40,725 nt of DNA, taken from Hydrogenophilales bacterium. GTDB lineage: Bacteria; Pseudomonadota; Gammaproteobacteria; Burkholderiales; Thiobacteraceae. The notes under the pieces were generated by a model, which did not search any database, was not told the DNA's origin, and saw only the letters and a program-made list of their open reading frames with translations. The position numbers and the translations under genes were made by a program. The stretch is from positions 1-40,725 of the forward strand of contig JACRIU010000137.1 of the NCBI GenBank assembly GCA_016235775.1. The letters run 5' to 3'. Below, in pieces: positions 6,981 to 16,609 of the stretch; the stretch's first letter is position 1, and each line of letters opens with the position of its first letter.

Positions 6981-7008
6981 TTAGCTGTGTATCAAGTTCG
7001 GCTATAAT
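6981..7008 (+). promoter_or_regulatory. Probable sigma-70 promoter for queA
   Basis: A consensus -10 box TATAAT is at 7003-7008, with a weak -35 TTAGCT at 6981-6986 and a spacer of 16. It lies in the short gap between the divergent tRNA-Leu and queA, 36 bases before the queA start. Confidence 0.5.
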
Positions 7009-7044
7009 CCCCCGCTTCCATTCCCGCCGTTTTCGCGGCTTTTC

Positions 7045-8076
7045 ATGAAAACTCAAGACTTCGATTTTCGCTTGCCGCCAGAGCTGATCGCACAGTTTCC
7101 GTCCGAATCGCGGCGCGCGAGCCGGCTGCTCACGCTGGATGGGCGCGACGGCGCGCTGCGCGATCGGCTGTTCAGCGCGTTGCCGGTGCTGGTGCAGCCG
7201 CATGATCTAATGGTTTTCAACGACACGCGGGTGATCAAGGCGCGTTTGTTCGGCGTCAAAGAGACCGGCGGCCAAGTAGAGATGCTGTTGGAGCGCGTGC
7301 TGGATGAAAAGCACGCCGTGGCGCAGATACGCGCCAGCAAGGCCCCCAAGCCCGGCTCGCGCATCACGATCAGGGCGGACGCCGCCTTCACCGTGTTGGA
7401 GCGGGTAGGCGAGATGTACAAGGTGCGGCTGGAGGCGGAGACGCCCTTGCTGGCATGGCTGGATAAATACGGCAGCCTGCCCTTGCCGCCCTATATCACC
7501 CGCCCGCCCAGCGCGGAAGATGAGGCGCGCTATCAGACCATCTATGCACGTAAGCCGGGTGCAGTGGCGGCGCCGACAGCAGGCTTGCATTTCGACGAGG
7601 CGATGTTGAACGAGCTGCGCGCGAAGGGGGTGAACATGGCTTATGTCACGCTGCATGTCGGCGCGGGCACGTTTCAGCCGGTGCGGGTGGAGGAGGTGCA
7701 TGAGCATCGCATGCACAGCGAGTGGTATCACGTGCCGCAAGAGACGGTGGACGCCATAGCCCAGGCCAAAGCGCGGGGCGGGCGCGTGCTGGCGGTGGGC
7801 ACCACGAGTTTGCGCGCCCTGGAATCGGCGGCGGGCGGCGGCACCCTGCAAGCGGGTTACGGCGACACCAATATTTTCATCATTCCCGGCTATCGCTTTC
7901 GTGTGGTGGAGCGCCTGCTGACCAATTTCCATCTGCCCAAATCCACGCTCTTCATGCTGGTGTGCGCCTTCGGCGGCATGCTGAACATGAAGCTGGCGTA
8001 CCGGCATGCGGTAGAAGAGCGCTACCGCTTCTTCAGCTATGGCGATGCGATGTTGATCGAGCGCGAGCAGGGGTAA
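7045..8076 (+). CDS. queA: S-adenosylmethionine:tRNA ribosyltransferase-isomerase
   Basis: QueA moves the ribosyl part of S-adenosylmethionine onto preQ1 in tRNA, giving epoxyqueuosine at the wobble position. The protein starts [19 protein letters not shown] and contains the family blocks [44 protein letters not shown] and [10 protein letters not shown]. Its 343 residues match the usual length. It is followed by tgt, the preceding enzyme of the pathway, with a repeat-filled gap of about 190 bases; queG, the next step, lies at 19551. No strong Shine-Dalgarno is visible. Confidence 0.98.
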   Translation: MKTQDFDFRLPPELIAQFPSESRRASRLLTLDGRDGALRDRLFSALPVLVQPHDLMVFNDTRVIKARLFGVKETGGQVEMLLERVLDEKHAVAQIRASKAPKPGSRITIRADAAFTVLERVGEMYKVRLEAETPLLAWLDKYGSLPLPPYITRPPSAEDEARYQTIYARKPGAVAAPTAGLHFDEAMLNELRAKGVNMAYVTLHVGAGTFQPVRVEEVHEHRMHSEWYHVPQETVDAIAQAKARGGRVLAVGTTSLRALESAAGGGTLQAGYGDTNIFIIPGYRFRVVERLLTNFHLPKSTLFMLVCAFGGMLNMKLAYRHAVEERYRFFSYGDAMLIEREQG

Positions 8077-8090
8077 TAAAGCTAAAAAAT

Positions 8091-9367
<1,277 letters not shown>

Positions 9368-9407
9368 AATTCACGACATTTTTCAGACCGTCCAGGAGAA
9401 TTCCGCA

Positions 9408-9728
9408 ATGATCAGCAATGCATACGCCGCGCCCGCAGCAGGGGCGCAAGACCCGATCATGGGGCTGTTGCCGTTCGTGATTATTTTCGTGCTGTTCTAT
9501 TTCATGCTGATCCGGCCGCAGATGAAGCGCGCCAAGGAACAGAAAAAGATGATCGAGGCGCTGCAAAAAGGCGATGAAGTCATCACCACCGGCGGCGTGC
9601 TGGGCAAGATCACCAAAGTGAGCGATCAATACATGAGCCTGGAGATCGCCGACAACGTCGTGATCCAAGTGCAAAAAGCCACGGTGCAAACGCTGCTGCC
9701 GAAAGGCACCATGAAAAGCAACGCCTAG
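9408..9728 (+). CDS. yajC: Preprotein translocase accessory subunit YajC
   Basis: YajC is a small inner-membrane partner of SecD and SecF in protein export. The 106-residue protein starts at the ATG preceded by AGGAGA. It has one membrane helix (LLPFVIIFVLFYFMLIRPQ, about residues 21-39), then a charged segment MKRAKEQKKMIEALQKGDEV and the typical TTGGVLGKITKV. The start is 41 bases after the tgt stop, and secD follows after a gap holding a dispersed repeat. Confidence 0.97.
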   Translation: MISNAYAAPAAGAQDPIMGLLPFVIIFVLFYFMLIRPQMKRAKEQKKMIEALQKGDEVITTGGVLGKITKVSDQYMSLEIADNVVIQVQKATVQTLLPKGTMKSNA

Positions 9729-9729
9729 T

Positions 9730-9799
9730 ATGAAACTCGCGCAGCGAGCCTACGTCCCTCTCGCCCGCTTGCGGGAGAGAGCTAGGAGAGAGGGCAGCC
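9730..9799. repeat. Dispersed GC-rich hairpin repeat, copy 1
   Basis: This copy begins ATGAAACTCGCGCAGCGAG and contains the stem CTCGCCCGC/GCGGGAGAG, then GCTAGGAGAGAGGG. A near-identical copy occurs at 34031-34100, and a shorter relative lies inside miaA. It separates yajC from secD. Confidence 0.88.
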
Positions 9800-9858
9800 G
9801 TTATGATGTATCTGATCGTTAGCCTCTTCACTATTCACTCTTTACGTCGCGTAAAACT

Positions 9859-11676
9859 ATGAACCGCTACCCACTCTGGAAATATATCGTTATTGGGGTG
9901 AGCCTCTTGCTGGGCTTGCTCTACACCCTGCCGAATTTCTACGGCAACGAACCCGCGGTGCAGATCTCGGCCGACAAACCCTCGGTCAAAATCGAGCAGG
10001 CCACGGTGCAGCGGGTGGAGAGCATTCTTAATCTGGGCAAGATGGCATATCGCGGCGTGAAGCTGGAGGGGAAAAACGTCACGGTGCGCTTCCTGGATGT
10101 AGATACCCAGACCAAGGGCAGCACCGCGCTGCGCGAGCAACTTGGCCAGGAGTACGTGGTGGCGCAGAACCTATTGCCGCGTTCGCCGGCTTGGCTCACC
10201 TCCATGGGCGCGTTGCCCATGTATCTGGGCTTGGACTTGCGTGGCGGCGTGCATTTCCTGCTGCAACTCGATACGAAATCGGCCTTCAACAAGGCGATGG
10301 AGCGCCACGCCAGCGATGTGCGCAGCAGCTTGCGCGAGAAAAAAGTGCAATACACCAGCGTGACGCGCCAAGGCGGGGAAGTGCGCGTTAAATTTGCCGA
10401 TAGCGCGGCCCGTGACAAGGGTAAAGAAATTATCGCGGATCGCGTCTCGGACCTGTTTGTCAAAGAGGCGCAAGAGGGCAATGAGTTTGTACTGATTGCG
10501 TCGATGCGGCCGGAAGCACTCACACGCCGCCAAGATCTCGATATCAAGCAGAACCTCACCACCTTGCGCAACCGGGTGAATGAATTGGGCGTGGCGGAGC
10601 CGATCATCCAGCAGCAGGGCAACGATCGCATCGTGGTGCAATTGCCGGGGATTCAGGACACCGCGCGCGCCAAACAGATTCTGGGCCGCACCGCGACCCT
10701 GGAAATCCGCATGGCGGATTTCAGCGATGCCGAAGTTGCCGCGGCGGAACAAGGCCAAGCGCCATTGGGCGCGGCGCTGCACACCGAACGCGACGGGCGA
10801 AAATTGCTGGTGCGCAAGCAGGTGTCCCTGACCGGCGATTACATTACCGATGCCAGTCCTGGTTTTGACGAGAACGGCCGCGCAGCGGTACACATGACGC
10901 TGGATACGCGCGGCGCGCGCATTTTCCAACAATTGACGCGGGAAAATGTCGGCAAGCGCATGGCGATCGTGCTGATCGAAAAGGGGCAGGAAGAAGTGAT
11001 TACCGCGCCCAATATCATCACTGAAATCGCCGGCGGCCGCGTGCAGATCACCGGCATGCGCAGCGCGGAAGAATCGAACGACATCGCCCTCCTGCTGCGC
11101 GCGGGCGCGCTGGCGGCGCCGATGGAAATCATCGAGGAGCGCACCGTCGGCCCGAGCCTGGGCGCCGACAATATTTCGCGCGGATTTAATTCCACCATGA
11201 TCGGTTTTGCGCTGATCGCGGTGTTCATGATTATTTACTACCGCTTGTTTGGTTTGATCTCCGGCTTTACCTTGGCGATAAACGTGTTGTTCCTGATCGG
11301 CATCTTGTCCTTGATGCAGGCCACGTTGACCTTGCCCGGCATCGCCGGCATCGCGCTCACCGTGGGCATGGCGATCGACGCCAACGTGCTGATCTTCGAG
11401 CGCATCCGCGAGGAATTGCGCAATGGCAATTCGCCGCAGGCGGCGATCCATGCCGGTTTTGACCGCGCCTGGGACACGATTTTCGATTCCAACATCACCA
11501 CGCTGATTGCCGGTTTTTTCCTGTTCTGGCTCGGCTCCGGTCCGGTGCGCGGTTTCGCGGTCGTGTTGTGTATCGGCATTCTGACCTCGATGTTCAGCGC
11601 GGTGACCGTCTCGCGCGGCATCGTCAATCTGACCTACGGCCGGGCGAAGAAGCTTGACAGCCTCTCCATCGGCTAG
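9859..11676 (+). CDS. secD: Protein translocase subunit SecD
   Basis: SecD works with SecF as a proton-driven RND-type machine that pulls exported proteins through SecYEG. The 605 residues show the first membrane helix near 8-25 and the motif GLDLRGGVHFLLQLD near 119-133. A long periplasmic part follows, with LRNRVNELGVAEPIIQQQG. The C-terminal five-helix block includes AGIALTVGMAIDANVLIFER and GFDRAWDTIFDSNITTLIAG. It is read with yajC and secF but separated from each by repeats. No clear Shine-Dalgarno precedes the ATG. Confidence 0.98.
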   Translation: MNRYPLWKYIVIGVSLLLGLLYTLPNFYGNEPAVQISADKPSVKIEQATVQRVESILNLGKMAYRGVKLEGKNVTVRFLDVDTQTKGSTALREQLGQEYVVAQNLLPRSPAWLTSMGALPMYLGLDLRGGVHFLLQLDTKSAFNKAMERHASDVRSSLREKKVQYTSVTRQGGEVRVKFADSAARDKGKEIIADRVSDLFVKEAQEGNEFVLIASMRPEALTRRQDLDIKQNLTTLRNRVNELGVAEPIIQQQGNDRIVVQLPGIQDTARAKQILGRTATLEIRMADFSDAEVAAAEQGQAPLGAALHTERDGRKLLVRKQVSLTGDYITDASPGFDENGRAAVHMTLDTRGARIFQQLTRENVGKRMAIVLIEKGQEEVITAPNIITEIAGGRVQITGMRSAEESNDIALLLRAGALAAPMEIIEERTVGPSLGADNISRGFNSTMIGFALIAVFMIIYYRLFGLISGFTLAINVLFLIGILSLMQATLTLPGIAGIALTVGMAIDANVLIFERIREELRNGNSPQAAIHAGFDRAWDTIFDSNITTLIAGFFLFWLGSGPVRGFAVVLCIGILTSMFSAVTVSRGIVNLTYGRAKKLDSLSIG

Positions 11677-11712
11677 TCGGCGAAAGCGTCGCATAAACCT
11701 TAGCAAAGCAAT

Positions 11713-11836
11713 TTGCCACAGAGAACACAGAGGTCACAGAGAAAATATAGTGGGTTAATTGTCGTGTTACGCTCACCCAAAAGGCGAACCAAGCACATTG
11801 AGACTGTCGTATTTTTCTCTGTGACCTCTGTGGCAA
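11713..11836. repeat. Intergenic hairpin repeat, CACAGAGA family, between secD and secF
   Basis: The left arm TTGCCACAGAGAACACAGAG (11713-11732, continuing to 11747) is complementary to the right arm at 11810-11836, which ends CCTCTGTGGCAA. The centre holds a different motif (GTGGGTTAATTGTCGTGTTA). It lies in an operon that is normally tight, so it may form a strong RNA hairpin between the two messages. Confidence 0.88.
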
Positions 11837-11867
11837 GAACTGCCGTTTTTAGGATAAAGGATTCAGC

Positions 11868-12800
11868 ATGGAATTATTCAAAATAAAGCACGACATTCCC
11901 TTCATGAAGTACGCGAAGGGGACATCCATTTTTTCCGCCATCACCTTCCTTCTCGCCATCGTGTTCCTGGTGTGGAAGGGGTTGAACCTCGGTGTGGATT
12001 TCACCGGTGGCACGGTGCTGGAAGTGCGCTACGCACAGGCGGCCGAAATTCAGAAAATCCGCGAGCATTTGGCGGCAAACGGCCATGCCGATGCGAGCGT
12101 GCAGAACTTCGGCACCTCGCGTGACGTGCTGATCCGATTGGCGGTGAAACAGGGTATTACCAGCGCGCAATTGTCGGAACAAGTGATGGGCATATTGAAG
12201 CAGCAAGCGCCGGACGTGACCATGCAGCGGGTCGAATTCGTCGGGCCGCAAGTGGGACAGGAGTTGCTCTGGGACGGCTCGCTGGCCTTGCTGGCGGTAT
12301 CGTTCGGGATCGTGGCCTATCTCGCGCTGCGTTTCGAGTGGCGCTTCGCGGTGGGCGCCATCGTGGCCACGTTTCACGATGTGGTGATCATCGTCGGCCT
12401 GTTCGCATTATTTCAGTGGGAATTTTCGCTCACCGTGCTGGCGGCGGTACTGGCGATTCTCGGCTACTCGGTGAACGACACCGTGGTGGTGTTCGACCGG
12501 ATACGCGAAAACTTCCGCAAAATGCGCAAGGGCTCGGTGTCCGAAATTATCGACAACGCGATCACGCGCACCCTGTCGCGCACTGTGATGACGCACGTCA
12601 CCACGCAACTGATGGTGTTTTCCATGCTGTTCCTGGGCGGCGAAATTCTATATTACTTCGCGCTGGCGCTGACCATCGGCATCGTGGTCGGCACCTATTC
12701 CTCGGTCTTGGTGGCCAGCCCGATCGTGATGTGGCTGGGCGTGTCGAGGGAAGATTTCGTCAAGGCGGAAAAGAAGCCGGAAGCAGAAGCATTGCCGTAG
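11868..12800 (+). CDS. secF: Protein translocase subunit SecF
   Basis: SecF is the partner of SecD in proton-driven protein export. The 310-residue protein begins MELFKIKHDIPFMKYAKG. It has the GVDFTGGTVLEVRY motif after its first membrane helix, and then ALRFEWRFAVGAIVATFHDV, ILGYSVNDTVVVFDRIRENF and the TLSRTVMTHVTT region. A Shine-Dalgarno (AAAGGA) precedes the ATG. Length and motifs are normal. Confidence 0.98.
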   Translation: MELFKIKHDIPFMKYAKGTSIFSAITFLLAIVFLVWKGLNLGVDFTGGTVLEVRYAQAAEIQKIREHLAANGHADASVQNFGTSRDVLIRLAVKQGITSAQLSEQVMGILKQQAPDVTMQRVEFVGPQVGQELLWDGSLALLAVSFGIVAYLALRFEWRFAVGAIVATFHDVVIIVGLFALFQWEFSLTVLAAVLAILGYSVNDTVVVFDRIRENFRKMRKGSVSEIIDNAITRTLSRTVMTHVTTQLMVFSMLFLGGEILYYFALALTIGIVVGTYSSVLVASPIVMWLGVSREDFVKAEKKPEAEALP

Positions 12801-12839
12801 CCAGGGGTTTTTTAAAGCATTCACCCAGCAGATCACAAA

Positions 12840-12899
12840 GTAGGGGCGAGGCATGCCTCGCCCGAAATCGAAAGCGGGCCGGGCATGCCCGACTCCTAC
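12840..12899. repeat. GC-rich palindrome repeat after secF
   Basis: It starts GTAGG and contains the perfect palindrome GGGCGAGGCATGCCTCGCCC; after a short spacer comes GGGCATGCCCGACTCCTAC, so the outer ends are also complementary. The first half recurs at 34827-34850 after adk. Confidence 0.85.
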
Positions 12900-12917
12900 A
12901 ACGCCTAGGTTTACCGT

Positions 12918-13556
12918 ATGGAATTCCTCGCCCAACTCATCGATATCCTGCTGCACCTCGATCAGCACCTGACGCTGTTGATCGGCCAATATGGCGTGTG
13001 GGTGTACGCGATTTTGTTCTCGATCATTTTTTGCGAGACCGGCTTGGTGGTGACGCCGTTCCTGCCGGGTGATTCGCTGCTGTTTGTGGTGGGCGCGCTG
13101 GCGGCGACTGGCGCCCTGGATGTGCAGGCGGTGATCTTGCTGCTGATGGCGGCGGCGTTTTTGGGGGACAACACCAATTACTGGATCGGGCGCTTTATCG
13201 GCCCCCGCGTGTTCACGCAGGAATCGCGCTGGCTCAATCGGCGCTATTTGGATAAAACCGAGGTGTTTTACGAGAAGCATGGCGGCAAGACGGTGCTGTT
13301 CGCGCGCTTCCTGCCGATCATCCGCACCTTCGCGCCCTTCGTGGCCGGCATCGGCCACATGACCTACAAGCGTTTCGTGCTATTCAGCATTCTGGGCGCG
13401 ATCGCCTGGATCAACTCGCTGGTGTTTCTGGGCTATTTCTTCGGCAATATCCCCATCATCAAGAACAATCTGACGCTGGCGATTCTCGGCATCATCGTGC
13501 TGTCGCTCATGCCAGGGATTGTGCATTTCGTGCGCGAAAAAGTACGCGGGGTTTAA
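12918..13556 (+). CDS. DedA family membrane protein
   Basis: DedA proteins are inner-membrane proteins linked to phospholipid flipping and envelope homeostasis. This 212-residue protein has several hydrophobic helices and the family blocks FCETGLVVTPFLPGDSLL (about 37-54), FLGDNTNYWIGRFIG and the reentrant-loop segment ARFLPIIRTFAPFVAGIGHM (about 130-149). The length fits the family. It follows secF after a repeat and converges with the FKBP gene. The substrate cannot be told from sequence. Confidence 0.94.
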   Translation: MEFLAQLIDILLHLDQHLTLLIGQYGVWVYAILFSIIFCETGLVVTPFLPGDSLLFVVGALAATGALDVQAVILLLMAAAFLGDNTNYWIGRFIGPRVFTQESRWLNRRYLDKTEVFYEKHGGKTVLFARFLPIIRTFAPFVAGIGHMTYKRFVLFSILGAIAWINSLVFLGYFFGNIPIIKNNLTLAILGIIVLSLMPGIVHFVREKVRGV

Positions 13557-13573
13557 ATCTGTAAAAACTTAGG

Positions 13574-13657
13574 AACCACGGATGCACACGGATCAACACG
13601 GATAAGTGCAAATCTCCCCCTGGTTTCATCTGTGTTTATCCGTGTGCATCCGTGGTT
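13574..13657. repeat. Intergenic hairpin repeat, CACGGAT family
   Basis: The left arm AACCACGGATGCACACGGAT (13574 onward, to 13606) matches the reverse of the right arm 13626-13657, which ends GTGCATCCGTGGTT. It lies between the convergent dedA and FKBP genes and could act as a shared stop hairpin. Confidence 0.9.
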
Positions 13658-13674
13658 GCAACAGTTTTTTGTGC

Positions 13675-14139
13675 TTACTTCACCCCCAGCAATTCCACAT
13701 CGAACACCAAGGTCGCATTCGGCGGAATCACGCCGCCCGCACCGCGGCTGCCGTAGCCCATTTGCGGGGGAATGATCAGCGTGCGTTGGCCGCCGATTTT
13801 CATGCCGGCCACGCCTTCGTCCCAGCCGCGAATCACTTGGCCTGCACCCAATCCAAATACGAAGGGGTCGTTGCGGTCGCGTGAGCTGTCGAACTTCTTG
13901 CCTTTGTTGTCTTTGGCCGTGCCGTCGTAGAGCCAGCCGGTGTAGTGAACCGTTACTTTTTTACCCGCGACGGCGACCGTGCCGTCGCCGACTTTATGAT
14001 CGGTCTTGATCAGGTCCACGCCCACTTGGCCATGCGCATGGCTGTGCGCTGCGTCGTCGTGCGCGGCAGCGAGTTGGGGCAGTGCGGCCAAGCCCAGGGC
14101 AGACAGGCCGGTGAGGGTGCGGATGAGGGTTTTACGCAT
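13675..14139 (-). CDS. Exported FKBP-type peptidyl-prolyl isomerase
   Basis: This is predicted to speed folding of proteins around proline outside the cytoplasm. The N terminus is a signal peptide ([20 protein letters not shown], cut near AAA-HD). A His-rich stretch ([11 protein letters not shown]) follows that could bind metal. The FKBP domain shows [47 protein letters not shown] and [13 protein letters not shown], with the usual active-site aromatic residues. The 154 residues form a single-domain protein. It lies downstream of tal on the same strand but behind a strong terminator, so it probably has its own promoter. Confidence 0.93.
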   Translation of the reverse strand: MRKTLIRTLTGLSALGLAALPQLAAAHDDAAHSHAHGQVGVDLIKTDHKVGDGTVAVAGKKVTVHYTGWLYDGTAKDNKGKKFDSSRDRNDPFVFGLGAGQVIRGWDEGVAGMKIGGQRTLIIPPQMGYGSRGAGGVIPPNATLVFDVELLGVK

Positions 14140-14181
14140 GTGAGGCTCCGTTGGAAAAAATGCGTATCCTACGCGGAAAAC

Positions 14182-14206
14182 AAAAACGGGCCAACGGCCC
14201 GTTTTT
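14182..14206 (-). terminator. Rho-independent terminator after tal
   Basis: AAAAACGGGCC, loop AAC, GGCCCGTTTTT: an 11-base perfect stem including the A/T tracts. It lies 22 bases past the tal stop and works in both directions in principle. Confidence 0.92.
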
Positions 14207-14227
14207 GCGCTGGTAAACCGGCGCCGC

Positions 14228-15334
14228 TTATTTCAGCGATGCAAGCAGTTTCTCAAATGCTTCCTCGAATAATTTCACGCCATCGACTTGCAACTCGTCA
14301 CCGGCGTCGCGCATATTGATGCCGAGGTGCTCGAGCGCGAGGTAATCGCGCTGCGCTGGTTGGATGTCGGATTCCACCGTCGCGGCGGCTTTGCCGTGGT
14401 CGCGGAAAAATCCCAGCGTGGCGTCGGGAATGGTATTCACCGTTTCCGGGCCGATCAGGCTGTCCACGTACAGCACATCGCTGTAATTGGCGTTTTTGGT
14501 GCCGGTGCTGGCCCACAGCGGGTTTTGCGGGCGGCAGCCGCGGGTCTTGAGTTCGGCGAACAGCGGGCCGTGGAAAAGCTCTTTGTAGCGTTGATACACC
14601 AGCTTGCACATGGACACCGCGCTCTTGCCGCGCAGGGCCAGCGCTTCGGGGCTGCCGATCGCATCCAGCCGTTTGTCCACCAGGGTATCCACGCGCGATA
14701 GAAAAATGCTGGCAACCGATTTGACTTGCCGTGGGTCGCCGCCGCCGTCTACCCAACGCTTGAGGCCGCGAATATAGGCCTCGGCCACTTGCATGTAGTG
14801 ATGCAGGGAGAAAATCAGCGTCACATTGACGCTGATGCCGTGCGCAGTAAGCGCTTCAAACGCGAGCACGCCCTGCGGCGTGGCGGGTACTTTAATCAGC
14901 ACATTGGGCCGGTTGACGGCTTGGTGCAGGCGTTGCCCCGCATCGACCGTGGCTTGTTCCAGCGCGGCGAGGCTGGGCGAGACTTCCAGGCTTACATAAC
15001 CGTCTGCGCCATGCGTTTGCTCCCAGATCGGCCGCAGCAAATCGCAGGCGGCTTGCACGTCGGGCACCGCCAGCGTTTCAAAGCGTTGTTCCAGGGTCAG
15101 GCTGGTTTGCCTAAGCTTCGCGACTTCTTCCTTGTAATAGGGGCTTTCGGCGAAGGCCTTCTGGAAAATCGCCGGATTCGACGTCACGCCGGAAATGCCG
15201 TCCTCTTCGATGAAGCGTTTCAAGCCGCCTTCGCGCAGCAGGGTGCGCGAGAGATTGTCGAGCCAAATGCTTTGTCCAAAGCGTTTGACCTCGATCAGGG
15301 GATTGGCCGAGTGCATGATTTCGTCGCGTTGCAT
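14228..15334 (-). CDS. tal: Transaldolase
   Basis: Transaldolase moves a three-carbon unit between sugar phosphates in the pentose phosphate pathway. The sequence has the segments [33 protein letters not shown] and the Schiff-base lysine in [12 protein letters not shown]. The ATG at 15334 is preferred because GGAGA lies 6 bases upstream of it; an in-frame ATG at 15346 would make that Shine-Dalgarno part of the coding region. This gives 368 residues, the longer bacterial class. The DUF3025 gene is divergent, so both promoters lie near 15350-15420. Confidence 0.95.
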   Translation of the reverse strand: MQRDEIMHSANPLIEVKRFGQSIWLDNLSRTLLREGGLKRFIEEDGISGVTSNPAIFQKAFAESPYYKEEVAKLRQTSLTLEQRFETLAVPDVQAACDLLRPIWEQTHGADGYVSLEVSPSLAALEQATVDAGQRLHQAVNRPNVLIKVPATPQGVLAFEALTAHGISVNVTLIFSLHHYMQVAEAYIRGLKRWVDGGGDPRQVKSVASIFLSRVDTLVDKRLDAIGSPEALALRGKSAVSMCKLVYQRYKELFHGPLFAELKTRGCRPQNPLWASTGTKNANYSDVLYVDSLIGPETVNTIPDATLGFFRDHGKAAATVESDIQPAQRDYLALEHLGINMRDAGDELQVDGVKLFEEAFEKLLASLK

Positions 15335-15420
15335 GGTTGTCTCCATAATGTGGGCATACCCCTAATTTTGCGGTTAAGCTTTCCCTTTTCTTTATAGTGC
15401 CAGTAGGAAATTACGCAACT

Positions 15421-16257
15421 ATGACCGTTGTATGGGACATGGCTCAAGTCCAGGCTTCGCCGCTTTTCGCGGCGCTGCATCCGGTGCTGGCACAGGCGGA
15501 TTGGCCGAGCCATGCATGGCCGGCGCTGGCGGATTACCAGGCCTTGCTGGACAAGCTGCCGCAGCCGGTGATGACGGCGGGCGGCGCCCGCTTGCGGGTG
15601 GCGCCCCAAGCCTCGGAGAAGCCCGATGACTGGCGGCAGGGCTATGAGCCGCGCATTTATCTAAGGGGAGAATTGCAAACGCGTGCGGAGAACTGGCACG
15701 ACGTTTTCAATCTGCTGGTCTGGGCCACCTTCCCCCGGGCGAAGGCGGCACTGAATGCGCGGCATTACGCCCTGCTCGAAGCGCGCGCCGGCCTGACGAC
15801 CTTGCCGCGACTGCCGTCGCAAGATGCGCTAACGCAATTCGACGAGACTGGGGTGGTTATCGTCTCGGCGGATGAGACCTTGTCCGATCTGTTGCAAAGT
15901 TTTCAATGGAAACGCCTGTTTTGCGAGCGGCGAAGCGAGTTGCAAGTGCACATGCATTGTTATCTGTTTGGGCACGGCTTAATGGAGAAAGCACTTACTC
16001 CTTACCGTGGCATGACCGGCAAAGGAATCGTGCTGCCGGTTGCGCCGGCGTTCTTTGCCCAGACCCCAGCGCGGCAAATGGCGCAAATGGATGAGCGTCT
16101 AGCACGCTTGATTGCCGACCCGCAGAAACTGGCGATGCCGCACGATCTGGCGCCGGTACCGGTTCTGGGGTTTCCGGGTTTTACGCCGGAGAATGAAAAT
16201 CCCGCCTATTACGAGGATCAAGCCTATTTCCGGCCGGGGCGGGGTGCCGCACTTTAA
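15421..16257 (+). CDS. DUF3025 family protein
   Basis: This is a conserved proteobacterial protein of unknown function. The family segments are NWHDVFNLLVWATFPRAKAA and LNARHYALLEARAG, and the C-terminal GFPGFTPENENPAYYEDQAY. It has about 278 residues from the ATG at 15421; an in-frame upstream start at 15397 is possible but less convincing. There is no signal peptide or membrane segment, so it is probably cytoplasmic. Confidence 0.85.
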   Translation: MTVVWDMAQVQASPLFAALHPVLAQADWPSHAWPALADYQALLDKLPQPVMTAGGARLRVAPQASEKPDDWRQGYEPRIYLRGELQTRAENWHDVFNLLVWATFPRAKAALNARHYALLEARAGLTTLPRLPSQDALTQFDETGVVIVSADETLSDLLQSFQWKRLFCERRSELQVHMHCYLFGHGLMEKALTPYRGMTGKGIVLPVAPAFFAQTPARQMAQMDERLARLIADPQKLAMPHDLAPVPVLGFPGFTPENENPAYYEDQAYFRPGRGAAL

Positions 16258-16335
16258 ACAGGGATGCGTTCACATCCTATTAAATTCGCATATTTTTACA
16301 GCAAGCTTTTCTGGCGATTTAGCGAAAAATAAGGG

Positions 16336-16360
16336 GAATGGGGCAGATAGCTTGCCATTC
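16336..16360. promoter_or_regulatory. Imperfect dyad upstream of the sigma-54 promoter
   Basis: GAATGGGGCA (16336-16345) and TTGCCATTC (16352-16360) form an imperfect inverted repeat centred about 115 bases before the sigma-54 promoter. That is a usual distance for a bacterial enhancer-binding protein site. It is only a candidate. Confidence 0.3.
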
Positions 16361-16462
16361 GGCTGGGTTTTGAGGGATTAATAAATCATGCTGCTTTACA
16401 CATTTTTATATATTGCGCTCGTTAAGCAAACAAAATTGTATAAATATCATACGGTTGTAAAG

Positions 16463-16480
16463 TTGGCATAGCAGTTGCTA
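16463..16480 (+). promoter_or_regulatory. Sigma-54 (RpoN) type promoter
   Basis: TTGGCATAGCAGTTGCTA matches the -24/-12 consensus (TGGCAY-N5-TTGCW), with GG at 16465-16466 and GC at 16477-16478 separated by exactly 10 bases. The predicted start point is near 16490. No coding gene begins close by; a terminator lies about 35 bases past the start point, and the next gene starts at 16610. Confidence 0.65.
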
Positions 16481-16489
16481 TGGGTTAAG

Positions 16490-16553
16490 GCGTAATAATA
16501 AAAAGCGTCTTAAATGGGGATTTGCGCCAACCTTCGGGTTGGCGTTTTATTTT
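16490..16553 (+). ncRNA. Candidate short RNA from the sigma-54 promoter
   Basis: The interval from the predicted start point to the T run of the hairpin is only about 60 bases and has no convincing reading frame. It could be a small RNA, or an attenuated leader of the DUF938 gene. This is inferred from promoter and terminator spacing only. Confidence 0.35.
16524..16553 (+). terminator. Rho-independent terminator
   Basis: CGCCAACC, loop TTCG, GGTTGGCG, then TTTTATTTT. This is a very stable UUCG tetraloop hairpin. It is 270 bases past DUF3025 and close to the sigma-54 promoter, so it most likely ends a transcript that starts there. Confidence 0.88.
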
Positions 16554-16609
16554 GGTGCGCCTCGATCGCCCCCTATACTTGATCGGCTTCGACCTGATCC
16601 AGAACCACC

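Noticed and set aside
10171-11706. Long minus-strand frame of 511 residues opposite secD
   Set aside because: Its composition (Arg, Ala, Gln, His) is that of an antisense shadow; secD has full family motifs.
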